This document shows positions 8,697 to 16,622 of a DNA stretch of 64,000 bases, in pieces. Location of the stretch: NCBI GenBank assembly GCA_003167555.1, contig PMSN01000009.1:62001-126000 (forward strand). The letters are read 5' to 3'. The translations under genes and the position numbers were made by a program. The notes under the pieces are model-generated. The model was given only the letters and a program-made list of their open reading frames with translations. It was not told where the DNA came from and searched no databases. Position 1 is the stretch's first letter; every line of letters starts with the position of its first letter. This stretch comes from Spartobacteria bacterium. GTDB lineage: Bacteria; Verrucomicrobiota; Verrucomicrobiia; Chthoniobacterales; UBA10450.

Positions 8697-8924
8697 ATGA
8701 CCACTCAACTCCTGCAGGAAGCAGCTCTAGTGATTCCGAATCAGCAACTCCTGATCAACGTCGTTTCCCGGCGCGTGCGCCAGTTGGGGTTGGGCCATCG
8801 TCCACTCGTCGAAGCCACGCCGCGTTCGTCGCTCACTGATATCGCCCTGCGGGAAATCATCGCCGGCAAGCTCACCTACGAATTGGCGCCGGAGAAGCCG
8901 GCCGGCGACGGCGCCACCAAATAG
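8697..8924 (+). CDS. rpoZ: RNA polymerase omega subunit
   Basis: A 75-residue protein whose core, INVVSRRVRQLGLGHRPLV followed by DIALREIIAGKL, matches the omega subunit helix that wraps the beta-prime C-terminus and helps core assembly. I chose ATG at 8697 (MTTQLLQEAA), which gives the usual small size; the frame stays open upstream to 8544 but the added sequence does not look like protein. No strong ribosome site precedes it. It sits 79 bases before smpB. Confidence 0.8.
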   Translation: MTTQLLQEAALVIPNQQLLINVVSRRVRQLGLGHRPLVEATPRSSLTDIALREIIAGKLTYELAPEKPAGDGATK

Positions 8925-9003
8925 TGGCACGGGCGTCGCGCCTGTGAATTTTTTCGCCTGATTATTTCCGCGCAGGCAAGCTGCCTGTGCCACAGTTCAA
9001 CTC

Positions 9004-9465
9004 ATGGCCGCCGAGACGATCCTCAATCGCAAGGCGCTGCGCGATTTTCACATCCTCGAGCGCTACGAAGCCGGCATCGAACTGAAAGGCAGCGAGGTCA
9101 AATCGATCCGCGCCGGCAAGGCGAACATCAGCGACGCGTTTGTGCGCATCGAGAAAGGTCAGGCCTTTCTTTATAACGCCGATATCCAACCCTACGCGCA
9201 AGCCAGCCAGGATATTCCGTCTCCGAAACGCGTGCGCCGCCTCCTTCTGCACAAACAGGAGATCGACAAACTCTACGGCCTCACCGCGATCGCCGGTCGC
9301 ACCCTGGTGGTCTTGAAGTTGTACTGGAAAAACGGCCGTCTGAAATCCGAGATCGGCGTAGCGCAGGGCAAAGTCGCGCACGACAAACGCGCCGACTTGA
9401 AGAAACGCGCAACCGACCGGGAGACGGAACGCGAAGTCGCCCGCTTCAATCGCCGGCACGGGTAG
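9004..9465 (+). CDS. smpB: SsrA-binding protein SmpB
   Basis: A 153-residue protein matching SmpB throughout: AGIELKGSEVKSIRAGKANI near the N-terminus, then NGRLKSEIGVAQGKVAHDKR and a basic tail ending RFNRRHG. SmpB binds tmRNA and brings it to ribosomes stalled on broken messages so that they are released and the nascent peptide is tagged. Length and motif order are normal. It probably shares transcription with rpoZ. Confidence 0.97.
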   Translation: MAAETILNRKALRDFHILERYEAGIELKGSEVKSIRAGKANISDAFVRIEKGQAFLYNADIQPYAQASQDIPSPKRVRRLLLHKQEIDKLYGLTAIAGRTLVVLKLYWKNGRLKSEIGVAQGKVAHDKRADLKKRATDRETEREVARFNRRHG

Positions 9466-9483
9466 AAGTGATGCGTTAATTCT

Positions 9484-9579
9484 CGTCATTCCGAAGCGGA
9501 GCGCAGCGGAGTCGAGGAACCCCGCGACGGAACGTGCAGACGGCTCCACGGGATCCCCTCGACTTCGCTCGGGATGACG
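9484..9579. repeat. Palindromic intergenic repeat, family A, copy 1
   Basis: Two inverted arms: CGTCATTCCGAAG... on the left and ...CTCGACTTCGCTCGGGATGACG on the right, separated by about 25 bases. The same arms recur at 46115-46199, 52718-52797 and 56626-56698, with half copies near 49795 and 50985. The left arm here has a small insertion (GCGGAGCGCAGCGGA). Confidence 0.85.
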
Positions 9580-9633
9580 GTGAAGCATTTTCCACTTGTC
9601 ACTCGTCACTTGTCACTCGTCACTCTCTCCGAA

Positions 9634-10851
9634 ATGTCTCGTCCGCGCTCACCACTCTTCGTCCTCTTCCTCACCGTCTTCATCGATCTGGTGGGCTTCG
9701 GCATCATCATTCCGATCCTGCCCCTCTACGCGGAGCAGTTCCACGCCACCCCGGTCGCGATCGGCTGGCTCACCGGAATTTATTCCGGCATGCAAATCAT
9801 CTTCACGCCGATCCTGGGAAAACTATCGGATCGCTTCGGCCGGCGACCCGTTTTGATGGTGAGCATTGCGGGCACGGCGATCGGCTTTGCGCTCATGGGA
9901 ATGGCGACGGCGCTGCCGCTCCTTTTTGTCGCGCGCATTCTGGCCGGCATCACTGGCGGCAACATCTCGATCCCCCAAGCTTACATCGCCGACGTGACCG
10001 CTCCCGAGAATCGATCCAAGGCGATGGGATTGATCGGCGCCGCCTTCGGTCTCGGTTTCACTTTCGGTCCGATGATCGGCGGAATCATGAGCCGCATTTC
10101 TTATAGCGCCCCGTTTTATTTTGCGGCGGGTTTGGCCGTCGCCAACGCGGTGCTCGTTTATCTGATTTTGCCGGAAAGCCTATCGCACGAGCACCGCGCC
10201 AGGCCACATGAAGATGCACCCAGCACCGAGGTTTTCCGGCATGGACACGGCTGGATGTTTTCCATCGTGGTGGCGACTTATTTTTTTCTCATCGCCGGGT
10301 TCGCGATCATGACGACGCTCTTCGCGCTCTTCACCGAAAAACGCTTCGGCTACGACGCACGGGCCAATGGCTATCTCTTTGGATTCATCGGCATCATCGC
10401 CGTCATCGTTCAGGGCGGTTTGATCGGGCGGTTGATCAAAATATTCGGCGAAGTGGCGCTGACGCGGACCGGCATGATCCTGACCACACTCTCCCTCGCA
10501 TTATTGCCGCTTAGCAATAATCTCACGATTCTCCTGGTCGTCTGCGCCGGACTCGCAGCCGGCAGCGGTTTCGCCAGTCCGCCCCTCAGTGGACTCGCCT
10601 CACAGCTGATCGATCGCACCTGGCAAGGTCGCGCACTCGGCGTGATGCAATCCGCAGGAAGCACGGGACGGCTGGTTGGCCCGCTCATCGGCGGTTGGCT
10701 GCTGATGTTCGATCTGCGAAAACCGATCAGCGAATATGGCCGCACTCCTTTTCTCGTCGGCGCGTTACTTTGTTTCATCGGCGCGGTGCTGGCGTTTTGC
10801 GTGAAGAAGCCGGCCGGCGATCGCTCGATCGAAAATGTGCCCGCCCTGTAG
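9634..10851 (+). CDS. MFS transporter, tetracycline-efflux (TCR/Tet) type
   Basis: A 405-residue carrier with twelve predicted membrane helices. The N-terminal half has the family pattern: VFIDLVGFGIIIPILPLYA in helix 1, then the loop 2-3 motif GKLSDRFGRRPVL and, in helix 4 to 5, a proline-poor AGITGGNIS segment. This is the plan of drug:H+ antiporters related to TetA, but the actual substrate is unknown. I chose ATG at 9634 (MSRPRS) because the upstream frame runs through simple repeats. It stands alone between two palindromic repeats. Confidence 0.85.
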   Translation: MSRPRSPLFVLFLTVFIDLVGFGIIIPILPLYAEQFHATPVAIGWLTGIYSGMQIIFTPILGKLSDRFGRRPVLMVSIAGTAIGFALMGMATALPLLFVARILAGITGGNISIPQAYIADVTAPENRSKAMGLIGAAFGLGFTFGPMIGGIMSRISYSAPFYFAAGLAVANAVLVYLILPESLSHEHRARPHEDAPSTEVFRHGHGWMFSIVVATYFFLIAGFAIMTTLFALFTEKRFGYDARANGYLFGFIGIIAVIVQGGLIGRLIKIFGEVALTRTGMILTTLSLALLPLSNNLTILLVVCAGLAAGSGFASPPLSGLASQLIDRTWQGRALGVMQSAGSTGRLVGPLIGGWLLMFDLRKPISEYGRTPFLVGALLCFIGAVLAFCVKKPAGDRSIENVPAL

Positions 10852-10887
10852 GCGGCGCACGAAACAACGAAAGCAGCCGCGGCAACT

Positions 10888-10963
10888 GGTAGGGCGAGAC
10901 TCTGTCGAGCCGAACTTAACATATGGCGCTAACCGTTCCGGCCCGACTGAGTCTCGCCCTACC
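10888..10963. repeat. Palindromic repeat, GGTAGGGCGAGACTC arms
   Basis: Inverted arms GGTAGGGCGAGACTC and GAGTCTCGCCCTACC enclose about 45 bases, directly before the thpR start. The outer GGTAGGG/CCCTACC ends are shared with the repeats at 42032-42116 and 45384-45437, so it may be a relative of that family with a different core. Confidence 0.8.
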
Positions 10964-10975
10964 AGAATTCAACAG

Positions 10976-11530
10976 ATGAGCACGAAACGGCTCTTCGTCA
11001 GCATCGAGCTTCCGCACGCGATCACGCAATTTCTCGCAGAATTCGATCCGCACCTGCGCGGTGTGCGCTGGCTCGCGCCGGAGCAGATGCATCTCACGCT
11101 CAGTTTTCTCGGGAACGTTTCCGCCGAGACGGAGGAAAAGCTTCGCGCAAATCTTTCCGCCATCTCCTGGAAGGCGTTTTTCCTTCCTCTTGTCGGCCTC
11201 GGCACATTTCCCGGCAAAGGCCGGCCGAATATTCTCTGGCTCGGCGTGGGCCGGGGGCATCCGCATCTTTTTCAATTGCACAAGCGCGTGCAGGAAGCCG
11301 CACTCGCCGCCGGCCTCGAGCCCGATCTGCGCGCGTTCCATCCGCACATAACGCTCGCGCGTTGCCGTGATGTTTCGGCGGAATCGCTGCGGCCATTTCT
11401 GCGGGCCCACGCCGGTCTCGATGCCGGCATGATTCACGTTGATTCCTTCTGTTTGAACTCGAGCGAGCTCACGCCGGCACGCTCGGTTTACACCCGCGAG
11501 CTCGTGATTCCCAGTTGCGACAGTCGATGA
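10976..11530 (+). CDS. thpR: RNA 2',3'-cyclic phosphodiesterase
   Basis: A 184-residue member of the 2H phosphoesterase family (LigT/ThpR). The two catalytic motifs are present: MHLTLSFLG near residue 44 and HPHITLARC near residue 125. The family opens 2',3'-cyclic phosphates on RNA ends. I chose ATG at 10976 (MSTKRLFVSIELP), which gives the usual N-terminus; the longer frame would translate the preceding repeat. Length is normal. Confidence 0.9.
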   Translation: MSTKRLFVSIELPHAITQFLAEFDPHLRGVRWLAPEQMHLTLSFLGNVSAETEEKLRANLSAISWKAFFLPLVGLGTFPGKGRPNILWLGVGRGHPHLFQLHKRVQEAALAAGLEPDLRAFHPHITLARCRDVSAESLRPFLRAHAGLDAGMIHVDSFCLNSSELTPARSVYTRELVIPSCDSR

Positions 11531-11584
11531 GCGCCGATTATGCGCGCGAGCAAACTGGGGCTTACGCAGACTTCAATCGTGCCG

Positions 11585-12898
11585 CTAAAGGAATCTAAAC
11601 GTCCGAAGGATAGCTGCGAGGTCATCGTTCGTCCCCACGTCGCCGGCGCTTTTCAGCCCCGGGTCGACCCAGGTTCCGTATTGGTCTATTCGCACGCCCT
11701 GCAATTTCCCGGGCGGATGAATGAGGATCGATTTCGCGCCCGAGACGAACAAGGGTTTCCGGTCGCGCGTAGTAAACTCCCACGTCATGCCAAAGCTATT
11801 CATTCCGTTCAAGGTAAAGGTCGAAATCTCCTGGCAGTTAAATTGCGGATGCTGCTGCGGCCACTGCTTGCCCAGGTCCTTTAGCATCTCGTAGTCTTCC
11901 TTGTTATTGTCTGGAGTCGAGGTTTCGTACCAGGAGACAGTAAAGGATTCAGCCAGGTCCTTTCCGTTGGCGCCCAACTTCTCGACCACGATAAAGATTC
12001 CTTCGACTTGGGGCCTCGCGACAAAGCTCGTAGGATAGCTGAAGCTGAACGCGACGAAATGGGGCTGTAAGTCGGGCCGAAGTTTGTCGCTCGTACTGAC
12101 ATAGGTCTTCCAACCGGCAGGCGCCTGGCTCGCCGTGGCCTCGGAGGCATTCGAGCTATTCGGAGTTACGCTCTTGTCCGAGGGTAACACTTCCTTCCGC
12201 ATGACCGTGATGTTATTTTTCGAACTTTGGTATCGATAAAGCGCCAATCCTCCAATTGCGAAAGCGATCATCAGAAGCGTTAGACAGCCAGCGCCGAGAA
12301 CCCAAGGCAGCTTGCTCGCTTTTGGTGGCGCCGGTCCTGCCGAAGCGAGAGACCCAGGAGGATTAATCATTGGCGCAACCGGCGGGGAGGCGTTGCTGAA
12401 GCCAACAGCTGGCGGTGATTGTGCGGGGAGAGGTGGAACCGCTGATGAAACCGATCGATTCTGTAGCTTCCGAATACTACTCCAGATCTTCGTGACGAGA
12501 AGAACCGCCAAAACGATCCAAAGTGAGTAGCCAAGAAGATAATCCCAAAAGGGAACCGAGTAACTCGGCAACGGCTTGGGCAATAAACCCTCCGCTTGGT
12601 AACTGGATATCTTGGCGGCGGTTAAGTCGTAATAGTGAGAGCTATCATCCCTGATCTGGAGAACATAACCATCGTCGTGCACGAACACGCCCGCGAAGAT
12701 GTAAAGGCTACTGACCTTGTGGGCCAGGTCGAGCGCCTGCCCCTTATCGTTCTTAATATTGGTGTCCTGAATCTTGTAGATCGATTCTTGACTGCCGAAG
12801 AGGGCCGCGTGCGTTTTCTGCGGGATAAACAGCAGAATACTGCCGATGATCAGGAGAGCGAGCAGGACGCTGGATGACTTCGGACTCTGGTTTTTCAT
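11585..12898 (-). CDS. Membrane protein with two helices and a PsbP-like C-terminal domain
   Basis: About 437 residues. An N-terminal hydrophobic signal (residues 10-30) is followed by a short globular part, a membrane helix around WDYLLGYSLWIVLAVLLV, a Pro/Ala/Ser-rich stretch, a second helix (LPWVLGAGCLTLLMIAFAIG), and a C-terminal domain of about 180 residues. That domain (PHFVAFSFSYPTSF, then FTLNGMNSFGMTWEFTTRD) resembles PsbP-like or lipoprotein folds used to score user-visible stress proteins, but this is weak. I do not recognise a specific function. ATG at 12898 is preferred to 12919. It has no clear operon partner. Confidence 0.6.
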   Translation of the reverse strand: MKNQSPKSSSVLLALLIIGSILLFIPQKTHAALFGSQESIYKIQDTNIKNDKGQALDLAHKVSSLYIFAGVFVHDDGYVLQIRDDSSHYYDLTAAKISSYQAEGLLPKPLPSYSVPFWDYLLGYSLWIVLAVLLVTKIWSSIRKLQNRSVSSAVPPLPAQSPPAVGFSNASPPVAPMINPPGSLASAGPAPPKASKLPWVLGAGCLTLLMIAFAIGGLALYRYQSSKNNITVMRKEVLPSDKSVTPNSSNASEATASQAPAGWKTYVSTSDKLRPDLQPHFVAFSFSYPTSFVARPQVEGIFIVVEKLGANGKDLAESFTVSWYETSTPDNNKEDYEMLKDLGKQWPQQHPQFNCQEISTFTLNGMNSFGMTWEFTTRDRKPLFVSGAKSILIHPPGKLQGVRIDQYGTWVDPGLKSAGDVGTNDDLAAILRTFRFL

Positions 12899-12979
12899 AT
12901 CTGCGCGGGAAGGTATCAACTCAAGGACTCCGCCTGCAAGCTTGACGGCTGGCCTTCTGCTCCACCGGCGCTAATGCTT

Positions 12980-14407
12980 CTACAAACGGCAGGATAAAGG
13001 CGGTGCTACATTCTCCAGCGAGCGACGTTCCGCGGAGACGCCAATCCACGCCTCGATCGCCGCGCCCAAAATCATCAGCGCCGCTCCCACGAGATAACCG
13101 ATGAACAATGCCGTCTTCGATCCCGTGCCGATGATCCATCCGAACAAGATCGGCGCGCCGACGCCGCCCGCGAGCGTTCCGAAGGCGTAGAAGATCGCAA
13201 TCGCGAGAGCGCGAATTTCCAGAGGGAAAATTTCGCTCACGGTCAGGTAGGCCGAACTCGCCGCGGCCGACGCGACGAAGAAAATCACGGTCCAGGCCAG
13301 CGTTTGAGTCTGCGCTGTCAGCATTCCGGCGTGGAAAAGCCAGCCGGTCAACGCGAGCAAAACGCCGGCGATTCCATACGTCGCCGCGATCATTGGTTTG
13401 CGGCCGATCGTATCGAAGAGGTGCCCAATCACAAATGGTCCGAGCACATTGCCCAGCGCGAACGGCAGCAGATAGGCGCCGACGCTTTCCGACGGCACGG
13501 CGTAGAACCGCATGAGCACGAGCCCGTAAGTGAAAAAGATCGCGTTGTAGAAAAATGCCTGTGTCAGCATGAGCACGAAGCCGAGGAGCGAACGGCGTCG
13601 ATGTTCGTGCACGATCGTATGCCAGATCTCGTGCCAGGGTGTGTGCGTTCGCGTGCGAATGCGGATGGCGGGCTCGTCGTGCGGAGGCAGCAGCGCCGGC
13701 GCGATCGTCCGCTCGACTTCGTCCACGATTTTCTCCGCCTCGGCGTTGCGTCCGTGGATCATGAGCCAGCGGGGACTTTCCGGAATCCAGCGGCGGAAGA
13801 AGATCACGATCAGGCCCAGCGTTGCGCCGATTCCGAATGCGAGTCGCCAACCGAGCCAGACCGGCAGCCGGCGCGGATCGAGGAGAACGATCGTGGCCGC
13901 GGAACCGAGCGCGGCGCCGATCCAGTAGGAACCGTTAATCATCAAATCCACCCGGCCGCGCACACGCGCGGGAATCAGTTCGTCGATCGCCGAATTGATC
14001 GCCGCGTACTCTCCGCCGATTCCAGCGCCGGTCAGCGCGCGGAAGAATGCGTAGCTCGCAAAACTCCAGGAGAACGCGGTCATCGCCGTCGCGATGAGAT
14101 AAACAGCGACGGTAATGAAAAATAATCTCTTCCGTCCGAGCCGGTCCGTTCCATATCCGAAAAGGAGCGCGCCGAGCACGGCGCCGGCGAGATAGAAGGT
14201 CGCACTGGCTCCGACCTGCGCGTCGCTGAGTCCCAGCGTCTCGCGATGCGTGAGAATTCCCGCGAGGGAACCCGCGAGCGTCACCTCGAGACCGTCGAGG
14301 ATCCAGGTCGCACCAAGCGAGATGACGATCAGCCAGTGCCAGCGGCTCCAGGGCAACCGGTCGAGCCGCGCCGGCACGTGCGATTCGATCCATTCGCCGT
14401 GTGGCAT
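12980..14407 (-). CDS. MFS transporter, metabolite:H+ symporter/SV2-like
   Basis: A 475-residue carrier with about twelve helices. Family marks are GYGTDRLGRKRLF in loop 2-3, RALTGAGIGGEYAAINSAI in helix 4 and ESPRWLMIHGR after helix 6, the plan of sugar-porter or aromatic-acid/H+ symporter proteins. A hydrophilic central loop (about residues 215-260) is His and Arg rich. ATG at 14407 (MPHGEWIESHVPARL) matches the normal N-terminus; the frame is open farther upstream but looks non-coding. It follows the gene at 14526 on the same strand with a repeat-rich gap. The substrate is unknown. Confidence 0.8.
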   Translation of the reverse strand: MPHGEWIESHVPARLDRLPWSRWHWLIVISLGATWILDGLEVTLAGSLAGILTHRETLGLSDAQVGASATFYLAGAVLGALLFGYGTDRLGRKRLFFITVAVYLIATAMTAFSWSFASYAFFRALTGAGIGGEYAAINSAIDELIPARVRGRVDLMINGSYWIGAALGSAATIVLLDPRRLPVWLGWRLAFGIGATLGLIVIFFRRWIPESPRWLMIHGRNAEAEKIVDEVERTIAPALLPPHDEPAIRIRTRTHTPWHEIWHTIVHEHRRRSLLGFVLMLTQAFFYNAIFFTYGLVLMRFYAVPSESVGAYLLPFALGNVLGPFVIGHLFDTIGRKPMIAATYGIAGVLLALTGWLFHAGMLTAQTQTLAWTVIFFVASAAASSAYLTVSEIFPLEIRALAIAIFYAFGTLAGGVGAPILFGWIIGTGSKTALFIGYLVGAALMILGAAIEAWIGVSAERRSLENVAPPLSCRL

Positions 14408-14525
14408 GGGTTTTCTTCGCGCGGAAATTCGCTGGACGCAAAGCCTCCGCGAGGCGCGTTGTCGCCGCCGCTCTGTAAGCGGCGCCGTGAACGGATCGGT
14501 GCAATCGTGCGCTGTCTCTCGCCGC

Positions 14526-15842
14526 TCATAGAGCGGCGGCCACAGAAGTCGGCGCGAGAATCGCATCGCGCATTCCGTGGAGGAGCTTCTTATCTGCGGG
14601 AACAATGGTGGCGAGCGCGCCGCGCAGCCCGACCTTTCCATTCTCGACGAAGTAATAAGGGCACAGTCGAACGCGTCCGCGCATCGTTTTGAGCTCGTCC
14701 GTCGCGTTGTCCCAATAGCGATGATCGAGCAAGCGCGCCTTATGAAAACGCTGCATGATGCGGGGCGTGGTGTGGAAGCTCGCGAGCGCCTCTTCGATCT
14801 CACGCTCCCATTCCACCTGCGGAACATCGGAGCCGACGACGATTCCGCGGCTCCCCCACCCCAGCGGCGAAAATCCACTCACCTTCACTAGCAAGTCGCG
14901 CTCTTTCTGACTGAGCTTGCCGGCTTCGCGCCAATCGTGGATCTCCAGACGAGGAATGACCGCGTGCTGCGGCAATGGCGTCGGGTCCAGCGGCCACGTG
15001 TACGGAATCGACTCCTGCAATTTCAGGAAATATTTTTCGCCCAGCTCGCGCCGCCAAAATTCCCGGAGCGGCTGCATCCAAAAAAGTGCGAACCACATTT
15101 TCTCCTCGAGATACGGCTTGAACGGCGGCGTGACCCGGACGGCGCCCTCTCTCGCCGCGCTCATCAATTCGGAAACGCGCGGGAGATTCGGCAGATCAAA
15201 CAGCTCGAAGAATCGATAAACGTTCCGGCCCGGAGCCGGCTCGTAGGTTTCCGCTTCCGCGACGCGCCACTCGAATTCGGGATGACTCTTGTTCAATTGC
15301 CCCGCGGCCCAATTCATTTCCGGACGGTAGGTCGAAGCCTCCTCCGAAATCAGAATGTCGCCGCCTTCTGGAAGCAAACTCCGGAAGCCGTCGAGCATTC
15401 CGTTTCCCCCACCAATCACCTCATCGCCAAGCGCTGCGTAAATTTGATTGAGCCATCCGGTCAAACCGATGCCGCCCGGGACCGAATCGATCTCGGCGAT
15501 GGTGTAGCCGGTTTCGGTCAAGATCAAATCGGGCCGGATGACGAGCGGCAGATCATCGCGAAATTGTTTCTGGCGGGAGAACTCGATCAGCTCCGCGGGT
15601 TTTCCCGCATCAAGATATTCCGCAATCCAGGCGGGTTGCTTCCCTTTGACGCTACGCTGGTAAAGCTCATTGCACGCGCGCTGGAAAACGAAAAGGCGAT
15701 GGCCGAGCTGCTCGAGTTCTTTCGCAAATTTTTCGTCGACCGGAAAAGGATCGGGCGAGAGGAGGAAATCCTTTTCGGCGAAGAGGCCTTCGCTCGGCAA
15801 AGCACTTCGGATCGACGCGAGTTTGTCGGTAGTGTGGAGCAT
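14526..15842 (-). CDS. Conserved hypothetical, possibly circularly permuted ATP-grasp
   Basis: A soluble protein of about 438 residues (ATG at 15842, MLHTTDKLAS). There is no signal peptide or membrane helix. Striking blocks are LTETGYTIAEIDSVPGGIGL near the middle, FSPLGWGSRGIVVGSD, and RVRLCPYYF with GLRGALATIVPADKK near the end. The order, a glycine-rich loop after a V-K-V strand followed by an acidic/Arg strand, reminds me of circularly permuted ATP-grasp ligases such as the glutathionylspermidine synthase group, but I cannot confirm it. It lies downstream of ruvA and upstream of an MFS gene on the same strand. Confidence 0.6.
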   Translation of the reverse strand: MLHTTDKLASIRSALPSEGLFAEKDFLLSPDPFPVDEKFAKELEQLGHRLFVFQRACNELYQRSVKGKQPAWIAEYLDAGKPAELIEFSRQKQFRDDLPLVIRPDLILTETGYTIAEIDSVPGGIGLTGWLNQIYAALGDEVIGGGNGMLDGFRSLLPEGGDILISEEASTYRPEMNWAAGQLNKSHPEFEWRVAEAETYEPAPGRNVYRFFELFDLPNLPRVSELMSAAREGAVRVTPPFKPYLEEKMWFALFWMQPLREFWRRELGEKYFLKLQESIPYTWPLDPTPLPQHAVIPRLEIHDWREAGKLSQKERDLLVKVSGFSPLGWGSRGIVVGSDVPQVEWEREIEEALASFHTTPRIMQRFHKARLLDHRYWDNATDELKTMRGRVRLCPYYFVENGKVGLRGALATIVPADKKLLHGMRDAILAPTSVAAAL

Positions 15843-15846
15843 TTCA

Positions 15847-16002
15847 GATGAAGAAAACGTCGAACGCCCAACGCCCAACGTCCAATGTCGAAGTCAGAGG
15901 TGCCGCCAATCTGAAACACGCGGGCAACGAATTGGCGTCGCACCATCTGCCTTCCATTCGAGATTCGGCGTTCGGCGTTCGGCGTTCGGCGTTTTCTTCA
16001 TC
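15847..16002. repeat. Long imperfect inverted repeat
   Basis: A left arm at 15847-15892 (GATGAAGAAAACGTCGAACG and onward) pairs with a right arm at 15957-16002 (ending GGCGTTTTCTTCATC) over about 45 bases with roughly eight mismatches. Both arms contain tandem 8-mers (CGAACGCC or CCAACGCC). The right arm contains the ruvA stop codon. Confidence 0.85.
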
Positions 16003-16615
16003 CCCGTCCCGCCGCCATTCTCTTCAACGCCAACTTCACCAGCTCCTCCGCCGTTTTGATCTCGCCCTCTCTCTCCTGCAACTCGCGCACCGTTTTGTGC
16101 GCATCCACTTGTTTGTATCCGAGCGCGATCAGCGCGAGGACCGCTTCGTTGGCCTGGCTCTGCTCCGCGGTCGGCGCGTGCGCCGCGCTGGCCGCTTCCC
16201 ATGCCGCCACCACGCCGAGTTTGTCTTTCAACTCCAGGACAATTCGCTCCGCGGTTTTTTTCCCGAGCCCGCTGATTTTTGAAAGCGACGCGATGTCGGC
16301 GTTCACCACCGCGTTCTTGAAATTGCTCACGCTCATTCCGCTCAGGACGGCCAGGGAAAGCTTCGGGCCAATCCCGCTCACGTGATTCACGAGCAGCCGA
16401 AAAAGATCGCGCTCGGGCGCGGTCATGAAGCCGTAGAGAATGTGCGCGTCTTCGCGGACATGCAGATGCGTCAGGATGTGCACCGGTTGACCGACGGCCG
16501 GCAGCTTGTCGTAACTCGACAGCGGAATGAGCACTTCGTAGCCGACACCGCCGACATTCACGATCGCCTGCGTGGGCAAGGCCGAGACCAGGCTGCCATC
16601 GAGGAAGGTGATCAT
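15998..16615 (-). CDS. ruvA: Holliday junction helicase subunit RuvA
   Basis: A 205-residue RuvA. Domain I is an OB fold (MITFLDGSLV to GYEVLIPLS), domain II has helix-hairpin-helix motifs (VSGIGPKLSLAVLSG and ISGLGKKTAERIVLELKDKL), and domain III (NEAVLALIALGYKQVDAHKT) contacts RuvB. RuvA tetramers grip four-way junctions for branch migration by RuvB. ruvB and ruvC are not in the window. It starts seven bases after the glycosyltransferase gene on the same strand. The stop codon lies inside a palindromic repeat. Confidence 0.97.
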   Translation of the reverse strand: MITFLDGSLVSALPTQAIVNVGGVGYEVLIPLSSYDKLPAVGQPVHILTHLHVREDAHILYGFMTAPERDLFRLLVNHVSGIGPKLSLAVLSGMSVSNFKNAVVNADIASLSKISGLGKKTAERIVLELKDKLGVVAAWEAASAAHAPTAEQSQANEAVLALIALGYKQVDAHKTVRELQEREGEIKTAEELVKLALKRMAAGRG

Positions 16616-16622
16616 TCGTTTC

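Noticed and set aside
9593-9630. Short direct repeats (CACTTGTCACTCGT units), first thought to be a CRISPR-like array
   Set aside because: Units are 7-14 bases with no spacers; a simple repeat before the MFS start.
12921-13850. Frame of 309 codons on the same strand as the MFS gene at 12980-14407
   Set aside because: Arg and Asp rich alternative frame of the carrier, without hydrophobic segments.
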